Made by a program: the position numbers and the translations under genes. From positions 1,054,001-1,118,000 of the forward strand of contig NZ_BSDC01000001.1 in NCBI RefSeq assembly GCF_030268045.1: 64,000 nt of DNA, given 5' to 3'. Every line of letters starts with the position of its first letter. The stretch's first letter is position 1. Shown here piece after piece: positions 58,198 through 64,000 of the stretch. A model generated the notes under the pieces. That model was not told the DNA's origin. It made no database searches and saw only the letters and a program-made list of their open reading frames with translations. The stretch is from Geothrix edaphica. Lineage in GTDB: Bacteria > Acidobacteriota > Holophagae > Holophagales > Holophagaceae.

Positions 58198-58621
58198 GAC
58201 TTCCCTCCTCCTCCGCGCCCGGGCGGCCGGGCGGGACCTCCTGCTCCCGGTGGCCGACCTCCGGGAGGTGGTGGCCTTCGCCCCGGTGACCCCCGTCCCT
58301 GGCGGCCCTCCGGGCATCCAGGGGGTGGTGCTCCACCAGGGGGAATTCCTTCCGGTCCTGGACTGGACGGCCATCGAGGGCTGTCCGGCCCGGCTGGACC
58401 CGGCGGTGGCCATGGCCGTCCTGCGGCCCCGGCTCGGCCTTCCCCTCGATGGGCTGACCGGCACCGTGGAGGCCCCCGAGGACGGCTGGGGCGACCCGGA
58501 GGAGGGAGACCCCTGGGCTGCCATCCTGGCGGGCTGCTGCCAGGTGGAAGGCGAGGCCCTGCCGGTGCTGGATCCGGATCGGCTCCTGGCGCTGCTGCAC
58601 CGCCTCCGCAAGGGTCGCTGA
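58190..58621 (+). CDS. CheW-like coupling protein
   Basis: This 143-residue CheW-domain protein starts at a GTG overlapping the CheA-like stop. It has the ligand strands LLLPVADLREVVAF and GIQGVVLHQGEFLPVLDW typical of CheW, which links receptors and CheA. The sequence is divergent, with an acidic middle region (EAPEDGWGDPEEGDPW). No separate adaptor or receptor-modifying gene lies between it and fabH. Confidence 0.86.
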   Translation: MPETSLLLRARAAGRDLLLPVADLREVVAFAPVTPVPGGPPGIQGVVLHQGEFLPVLDWTAIEGCPARLDPAVAMAVLRPRLGLPLDGLTGTVEAPEDGWGDPEEGDPWAAILAGCCQVEGEALPVLDPDRLLALLHRLRKGR

Positions 58622-58671
58622 CGTGCTGGGCCGACCATGCGATGATGAGGGTTTCGTGCCCGGAGGCCCCC

Positions 58672-59673
58672 TTGAATCGTCGCCTTAGCGCCCCCGTCGG
58701 AATCACTGCCACTGGGCAATGTTTTCCCCCCAAGGTGGTCACCAACGACGACCTTTCCAAGATCATGGAGACCAACGACGAGTGGATCCGGACCCGCACG
58801 GGCATCCGGGAGCGCCGATGGGTCGAGCCGGGCACCGGCGCCTCCCAGCTCGGGGCGCCCGCCCTGCAGATGGCCTTGGACAACCGGGGCATCAAGGCTT
58901 CAGAACTGGATTTGATCCTGGTGACCACCGTGACCCCCGACACCCTGTTCCCGGCCACGGCCTGCCGCATCCAGGACATGGTGGGTGCCAGCAATGCCTT
59001 CGGCTTCGATCTGAACGCCGCCTGCTCCGGCTTCCTCTACGCCCTGACGACCGCCGCCAGCCTCGTGGCCGCCGGTGGTGTCCGCCGGGTCGGCGTGGTG
59101 GGCGTGGACATCATGTCCACCATCATCAACCTCGAGGACCGGGCCACCTCCGTGCTGTTCGGCGATGGCGCCGGCGCGGCGATCGTGGAGCGGGTGGAGG
59201 ACGGCCTCGGCATCCTCGACTTCGAGCACAAGGTGGACGGCTCCGGTGGCTGCTTCCTCTTTATGCCCGCCGGCGGCTCGCTGAAGCCCGCCACCGCGGA
59301 GACCGTGGCGGCCAAGGAGCACTACATCCACCAGGCCGGCAGCGAGGTGTTCAAGAACGCGGTGCGCGAGATGGCCGACAACAGCAAGCTGCTCATGGAC
59401 CGCAACGGCTTCCGCGGCGATGAGCTCAAGCTCTTCGTGCCCCACCAGGCCAACATCCGCATCATGGATGCCGCCGCCAAGCGACTGGAGCTGGATCCCG
59501 CCCGCATGATGGTGAACATCGACCGCTACGCCAACACCACCACCGCCACCATCCCCACGGCGCTGCACCAGGCGGTGGAGGCGAAGCGCGTGGAGAAGGG
59601 CGACCTGGTGGTGCTGTCCGCGTTCGGAGCCGGCTTCACCTGGGGTTCGACGCTCCTCCGCTGGGCCTACTGA
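58672..59673 (+). CDS. fabH: 3-oxoacyl-ACP synthase III
   Basis: This 333-residue enzyme starts fatty acid synthesis by joining acetyl-CoA and malonyl-ACP. The Cys-His-Asn triad is C118 (LNAACSGFLYAL), H258 (FVPHQANIRIM) and N288 (DRYANTTT). The TTG at 58672 is chosen because GGAGG is 5 nt upstream; the ATGs at 58642/58645 have none. It interrupts the chemotaxis-like genes with no evident link. rsmD follows. Confidence 0.95.
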   Translation: MNRRLSAPVGITATGQCFPPKVVTNDDLSKIMETNDEWIRTRTGIRERRWVEPGTGASQLGAPALQMALDNRGIKASELDLILVTTVTPDTLFPATACRIQDMVGASNAFGFDLNAACSGFLYALTTAASLVAAGGVRRVGVVGVDIMSTIINLEDRATSVLFGDGAGAAIVERVEDGLGILDFEHKVDGSGGCFLFMPAGGSLKPATAETVAAKEHYIHQAGSEVFKNAVREMADNSKLLMDRNGFRGDELKLFVPHQANIRIMDAAAKRLELDPARMMVNIDRYANTTTATIPTALHQAVEAKRVEKGDLVVLSAFGAGFTWGSTLLRWAY

Positions 59674-59683
59674 CCCTCCGGCG

Positions 59684-60214
59684 ATGCGGATCATCGCCGG
59701 GACCCTGAAGGGACGCCGGCTCACGGCGCCTCCCCCGGGGGATCTGCGGGTGCGGCCGACCTCGGACCGGGCCCGGGAGGCCCTGTTCTCCATCCTCCAG
59801 CGCTGGCCGTCCGGTCCCTTCCTCGACCTCTGTGCGGGGACCGGGGCGGTCGGGCTCGAAGCCCACTCCCGGGGCTATGGGCCGGTCACCTGCGTGGAGG
59901 CCTCCGAGCCCGGTTGGTCCTGCCTGATCCGGAATGCCAACGGCACGGGGATCAATACGATGCGTACGGATCTCCAGCGCCTTCCGGGGGACACGTTCGG
60001 CCCTCAGGCTGTGGTGTTCCTCGATCCGCCCTATGATCAGGCCGGAGCCCTTTGGGCCCGCCTGGCACCGCGGTTGCGGTCCTGGACTGCCACCGGGGGG
60101 GTTCTGGTGTTCGAGACGGACCGGCATACCCGGCTGGAATTACAGGACGGCTGGACTCTGGCCGAAACACGCGAATATGGTGCAGCCCGATTCCATCTCT
60201 GGACCCCGGCCTGA
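59684..60214 (+). CDS. rsmD: 16S rRNA (guanine966-N2)-methyltransferase
   Basis: This 176-residue SAM methyltransferase modifies G966 of 16S rRNA. The N-terminal motif MRIIAGTLKGRRL and RPTSDRAREALFSILQR are family-typical, with SAM loop LDLCAGTGAVGLEAHSRG and catalytic LDPPYDQA. It is 10 nt after fabH and overlaps the start of the receptor-like gene by up to 38 nt. Confidence 0.95.
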   Translation: MRIIAGTLKGRRLTAPPPGDLRVRPTSDRAREALFSILQRWPSGPFLDLCAGTGAVGLEAHSRGYGPVTCVEASEPGWSCLIRNANGTGINTMRTDLQRLPGDTFGPQAVVFLDPPYDQAGALWARLAPRLRSWTATGGVLVFETDRHTRLELQDGWTLAETREYGAARFHLWTPA

Positions 60215-62726
60215 GCTCAGGGCTGAGGCGCCCGCCCCGGTGGACCCGGACATCCTGGCGTTGGTGCTCACTCGCCTCAGGACGGGCACGGTTCTCGTGT
60301 GGCTCTCCGCCTTCCTGGTGGGCTTCCTGTTGTTCCTTTTCGCGGCGCCGCCGGATTTCCACCTCTCCCTGCGGGGGATGGCCGTCGCGCTGGGCCTGCT
60401 GGGGCTGGCGGCCGGGGCCTCCACGCTCCAGATCCAGCGCCTGGGCCGGGCCCTGGCCGGCGGGCCCCTCGGGCCGGACCTCTACCGGTCCCTGACCCGC
60501 TTCCCGCAGACCTCCTCCCTGCTGTTCTTCTACCTGGGGGCCTGCCTGAGCGCGGGAACCTACGTCTGGGTGAAGCTCTACCTGGGCCAGAGCACCCTGG
60601 TGAGCTCGGTCACGGTGGCCGTATTCCTGGTGCTGGCCTCCCTGGCGGCCATCAGCCAGTACTTCCTGACCAAGCAGAACCTGATGAAGGTGTACCGGTT
60701 CCTGGCCGCCCAGCCGGGGTTCATCGAATCGCAGACCCGGTTCTCCACCAGCCTGCGGGCCAAGTTCGGCTTCGGCATCCTGGCCATGACCGGCGGCGTG
60801 CTGATGCTCTCCATCCTGGTGTCGGGGCTCACCCTCCAGTCCTCCATCCGGACCAAAGTCACGAGCTATGCCCGGAATGAACTCGCCAACCTGGCGGACT
60901 CCGTGGCCTTCGTGCAGGAGATGAACACCACCCAGGAGGACCTCGACGCCTTCATGGGAACCCTGAAGCTGGGCGCGGGCGGCGGCATCTCGCTCCAGCT
61001 GCCCGTGAGCAAGGGCGGGGGGCTCCTGGGTTCCCGCCTCCAGGCCCGGGGGGCCGGCGACATCGTCGTGATGCAGGCGCTTCCGGATGGCTCCCAGCTG
61101 CGGGCGGTGATCCCCGAGGCGGAGTATGCCGACGCCATCTGGAAGGCGCTGCGGCCCAGCCTCGCCATCCTGTTCCTGGCCGGGGGCTTCCTGATCTACT
61201 TCATCCAGCTGATCCTGCGCGACGTGCAGCAGCCCCTGCTGCTGCTGAGCCGGAATGCCAAGCGGGTCGGGGAAGGGCGCATCGATACCCTCGAGGCGGT
61301 CTACAGCGATGACGAGGTGGCCTCCCTGGCGCAGGGCTTCGGCCTCATGGTGGGGAGCCTGCGTGGAATGGTAGTCCAGATCCGCGCCGCCAGCCGGGAC
61401 CTGGCCAAGGCCTCCAGCGCCATCCGGGAATCCGCCGACGGCGTCCGCCAGTCCAGTCACGGCCAGCGTGAGCTCATCGAGTCCTTCCACGAGGAGATCA
61501 ACGAGCTGACGGACACCTCGATCAGCATCAGCGCGAGTTCCATGGAGCTGAGCCTGGCCTCCGAGAACACCAACACGACAATTGTGCAGATGGCCGCCAG
61601 CGTGCAGCAGATCAACCAGAGCATGGATGAGCTGCTGATGGTGGTGGAGGGCATCACCTCCGCGATCCGGGACTTCGACGTGGCCATCAAGAACGTGGGC
61701 AAGAACGTGGACCACCTGGCCGACCACGCCGAGCACACCCGGGAGTTCGCGGAGAACCTGGAGCAGAGCACCTCTGCCATCGACGACAACGTGAAGATCG
61801 CCCAACGCTACGCCAAGAACGTGATCCACACCGTCGCCAGGGGCATGGAGCTGGTGGCCCGGAATCGGGACAAGATCCAGGTGATCGACCGGGTCGTGCA
61901 GGATTTCCACGCCACCACCCGCACCCTCCTCCAGCTGGGCACCGACATCGCCAAGATCCTGGACTACATCGGCGATCACGCCCAGCAGACGAACCTGCTG
62001 GCCCTGAATGCCGCCATCATCGCCTCGCAGAGCGGGACGGCCGGCGACGGGCAGGCCAGGGGCTTCTCGGTGGTGGCCGACGAGATCAAGCAGCTCGCCG
62101 AGCAGACCGGGCGCTCCACCCAGGAGATCCAGCAGATCATCGGGATGCTCCAGGCCGAGATCCGGAAGGCCTATCAGCAGGTGGAACTGGGCATCGACGC
62201 GGTGCGGGACGGGGCCGAATCCATGGGGCAGAGCGAAGAGGCTCTCCAGGCGATCCTCGAATCGGTGGGGGGGATGGACCGGGTGGTGGAGAGCATCCTC
62301 AGCGAGACCCTCCAGCAGGGCGGCCAGGCCAGCCTCATCCACGAGGCCAACCGCAACATCCACCACCAGGTGGAGACCATCCGCTCGGTCATCGCAGAGC
62401 AGCAGCAGACCAGCAACCACATCCTGTCGCTGGCCATGAACGTCCAGCAGGCCACCAGCGTGGTCCGCGACTCCACCCGGGAACAGAGCGCGGGCAGCGA
62501 CGAGATCGCGCGGGCCACCGAGCAGGTCCGGGCCCTGGCCAGCAGCCTCCACGAGATCCTGGCCCGGCAGGAGAGCCACGTGCTGTCCCTGAAGGAGACC
62601 ATGAACCGGGTGCTGGGCAAGGCCGTGGAGAGCGAGCATGCCATCGGAGCCTCCAGCGGGGCCGTGGAGCAGCTGGGCGTCCAGGTCCACATGCTCAACC
62701 GGGAAGTGAACCTCTTCAAGCTGTGA
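60177..62726 (+). CDS. Methyl-accepting chemotaxis-type protein
   Basis: This 849-residue protein has about six predicted membrane helices in its first 400 residues, a HAMP-like segment (LRDVQQPLLLLSRNAKRVGEGRIDTLEAV) and a long MCP signalling coiled coil. The hairpin tip reads QQTNLLALNAAIIASQSGTAGDGQARGFSVVADEIKQLAEQTGRS: the usual AAIEAARAGE is changed to AAIIASQSGT with an inserted Gly-rich piece. The start is not certain: ATG 60177 overlaps rsmD, GTG 60240 does not. It probably works with the CheA/CheW proteins upstream. Confidence 0.9.
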   Translation: MVQPDSISGPRPELRAEAPAPVDPDILALVLTRLRTGTVLVWLSAFLVGFLLFLFAAPPDFHLSLRGMAVALGLLGLAAGASTLQIQRLGRALAGGPLGPDLYRSLTRFPQTSSLLFFYLGACLSAGTYVWVKLYLGQSTLVSSVTVAVFLVLASLAAISQYFLTKQNLMKVYRFLAAQPGFIESQTRFSTSLRAKFGFGILAMTGGVLMLSILVSGLTLQSSIRTKVTSYARNELANLADSVAFVQEMNTTQEDLDAFMGTLKLGAGGGISLQLPVSKGGGLLGSRLQARGAGDIVVMQALPDGSQLRAVIPEAEYADAIWKALRPSLAILFLAGGFLIYFIQLILRDVQQPLLLLSRNAKRVGEGRIDTLEAVYSDDEVASLAQGFGLMVGSLRGMVVQIRAASRDLAKASSAIRESADGVRQSSHGQRELIESFHEEINELTDTSISISASSMELSLASENTNTTIVQMAASVQQINQSMDELLMVVEGITSAIRDFDVAIKNVGKNVDHLADHAEHTREFAENLEQSTSAIDDNVKIAQRYAKNVIHTVARGMELVARNRDKIQVIDRVVQDFHATTRTLLQLGTDIAKILDYIGDHAQQTNLLALNAAIIASQSGTAGDGQARGFSVVADEIKQLAEQTGRSTQEIQQIIGMLQAEIRKAYQQVELGIDAVRDGAESMGQSEEALQAILESVGGMDRVVESILSETLQQGGQASLIHEANRNIHHQVETIRSVIAEQQQTSNHILSLAMNVQQATSVVRDSTREQSAGSDEIARATEQVRALASSLHEILARQESHVLSLKETMNRVLGKAVESEHAIGASSGAVEQLGVQVHMLNREVNLFKL

Positions 62727-62772
62727 CCCGGCTACCTGCTAGGCTGGAAGCCGCTTCCCAGGGCCCCCCTGC

Positions 62773-64000
62773 ATGTATCGCCTGTCCATCAAGACCAAGC
62801 TGAGCGCTGTCATCAGCATCCTGGTCCTCTCGTTCATCGCCTTCAACCTGCTGTATTACCCGCGGTGGGTGGAACAGCAGATCCGCACCCAGGCTGAACT
62901 GAGCGCACGCCAGGTTGCCGAGACGGCCAGCTATGCCCTGGGTCCGGCGGTGAGCACGGGCAACACCCGGGACATCGCCAAGGTGCTCCAGGGGGTCCAG
63001 AACATCCCCTCCTTCCGTTTCAGCGCTGTCTATGGCGCCAACGGGGAGGCCCTGGACAGCACCCCCACCACCCCGGAGTGGGCCACCGGGCAGGTTCTGC
63101 GGGACGGCATCTCGCACACCTACACCCGCCGGGAAAGCAGCATGCTGGTGGCGGTGGCCCCGGTCTTCTACGAGGAGCCCAGGGCCGATCAGGTGGGCAC
63201 CCTGGTCATCGGTTTCACCACGGAGGGCACGCAGCGGGCCGTCCGCGAGAACATCCGCGCCAGCCTGGCCGTGGGCCTGGTGACCCTCGTGCTGGGCATC
63301 GGCGTGGCGGTCTTCCTCTCCAACCGATACCTCCGGCCGGTCATCCAGCTCACGGAGGCCGCCCAGAAGGTGGCCCAGGGCCACCTGGAGACCGTCTCCG
63401 TGAAGGTCTACACCCGGGACGAGATCCAGGACCTGGGGCATTCCTTCGAGGTGATGACCGACAAGCTGCGGGTATCCCGGGACGAGATCGAGCGGCAGAA
63501 CCGCCTGCTGGAGTACCGGGTCCAGGAGCGCACCCGCCAGCTCATGGAGACCATCTGGGAGCTCGAGGAGATCCGGGCCAACCTCGAGCAGCTCGTCCAG
63601 GAGCGCACCCGCGGCCTCGAGCAGAGTCGGGTGGAGCTCAGGGCCTGGGCCAGCACCCTGGAGGAAAAGGTCCAGGAGAAGACCCAGGAGCTGCGGGAAC
63701 TGAACGACAGCCTGCTCACCAGCTACCAGAAGCTGAAGGAGGTGGACCGCCTGAAGGACGAGTTCCTGGCCAACGTGAGCCACGAGCTGCGGACCCCCCT
63801 GAATTCCATCATCGGCTTCTCGGGCATGCTCATGCAGGATCCCGACGGGCGCTTGGGGGAGGAGGCGAAGGAGGATCTCCAGATCATCTACCAGAACGGG
63901 CGGTCGCTCCTGGGGCTCATCGACTCGATCCTTGACCTCTCGAAGATCGAGGCGGGCAAGATGGACCTGGAGCTCGAGGAGGTCGATCCCGTGGCGCTGC
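62773..64000 (+). CDS. HAMP-domain sensor histidine kinase, cut by the right edge
   Basis: The frame is open from ATG 62773 to the window end (409 residues visible). It has two membrane helices flanking a periplasmic sensor of about 140 residues, then HAMP (NRYLRPVIQLTEAAQKVAQGH), a long coiled coil, and HisKA with His in LANVSHELRTPLNSIIGF. The coiled coil contains repeated VQERT/VQEKT motifs (RVQERTRQL, LVQERTRGL, KVQEKTQEL). The HATPase domain must lie past the edge. It directly follows the receptor-like gene by 46 nt. Confidence 0.92.
   Translation, partial: MYRLSIKTKLSAVISILVLSFIAFNLLYYPRWVEQQIRTQAELSARQVAETASYALGPAVSTGNTRDIAKVLQGVQNIPSFRFSAVYGANGEALDSTPTTPEWATGQVLRDGISHTYTRRESSMLVAVAPVFYEEPRADQVGTLVIGFTTEGTQRAVRENIRASLAVGLVTLVLGIGVAVFLSNRYLRPVIQLTEAAQKVAQGHLETVSVKVYTRDEIQDLGHSFEVMTDKLRVSRDEIERQNRLLEYRVQERTRQLMETIWELEEIRANLEQLVQERTRGLEQSRVELRAWASTLEEKVQEKTQELRELNDSLLTSYQKLKEVDRLKDEFLANVSHELRTPLNSIIGFSGMLMQDPDGRLGEEAKEDLQIIYQNGRSLLGLIDSILDLSKIEAGKMDLELEEVDPVAL

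Noticed and set aside
59952..62690. Long minus-strand ORF (912 codons) opposite the receptor gene
   Set aside because: Low-complexity composition and full overlap with an intact methyl-accepting protein.
1..64000. CRISPR arrays, tRNA and rRNA genes, insertion sequences with transposases
   Set aside because: No regularly spaced repeats, cloverleaf-like segments, rRNA-like stretches or transposase motifs were seen on reading; a covariance search was not possible.

Overview
The window is about two thirds G+C and almost fully coding. It comes from a Gram-negative chemo-organotroph: it encodes an LptD-type outer-membrane protein, the CMP-KDO enzyme KdsB, lipoproteins with lipobox-like signals, chemotaxis-type signalling and a high-affinity phosphate system. 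Gene content and protein style (DUF4388 and DUF1844 proteins, TPR secreted proteins, a PDZ/PP2C phosphatase, GcdH) suggest Acidobacteriota class Holophagae (Geothrix/Holophaga-like). That placement is an inference. No rRNA, tRNA or CRISPR was seen.

Layout. 0-1.4 kb: a leftward operon with a 2Fe-2S ferredoxin, a lipoprotein, a secreted protein and a membrane protein cut by the window edge. 1.4-6 kb: cyclophilin, tag, metG, an ArsC/Spx-like protein and xthA. 6-11.2 kb: TPR, DUF1844 and DUF4388 proteins of unknown role, then tdk. 11.3-20.3 kb: gcdH, patatin, universal stress protein, two pirins, rarA, an AlaX-type editing protein, a hydrolase and a cysteine desulfurase. 20.4-31 kb: an unrecognised repeat protein, a YheT hydrolase, maeB, a SirB1-like protein, a PDZ/PP2C phosphatase, and an SDR coupled to queE. 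31-33.6 kb: an AT-richer island of small leftward genes containing a canonical integron attC site and attC-like repeats. 33.6-39.1 kb: DUF2911, a Gcr-type membrane protein, ureohydrolase, PlsC and GNAT. 39.3-47.4 kb: a phosphate block (pit-DUF47, phoR, and pstSCAB-phoU-phoB). 47.8-56 kb: RNase E/G, ZIP transporter, lptD, alr, trxB, kdsB. 56.1-64 kb: CheA-like and CheW-like proteins, fabH, rsmD, a methyl-accepting protein and a sensor kinase cut by the right edge.

How the genes work together. The phosphate block is the clearest functional unit. PstSCAB imports phosphate with high affinity, PhoU and PhoR sense, PhoB regulates, and Pit plus its DUF47 partner give low-affinity transport. The pst genes are joined by identical TGATG stop/start overlaps, and a PhoB-box-like direct repeat lies upstream of pstS. 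A second unit is the chemotaxis-like block at the right end, which is interrupted by fabH and rsmD and shows no cheY, cheR or cheB inside the window.

The most unusual region is 31.9-33.35 kb. Small compact minus-strand ORFs begin right after GTTRRRY core sites and end right before or inside RYYYAAC sites. One 60-bp attC closely resembles, from memory, those of mobile aadA-type cassettes. No integron integrase is visible, so this looks like a cassette cluster lacking an integrase (CALIN) or the far end of an array that has lost its integrase.
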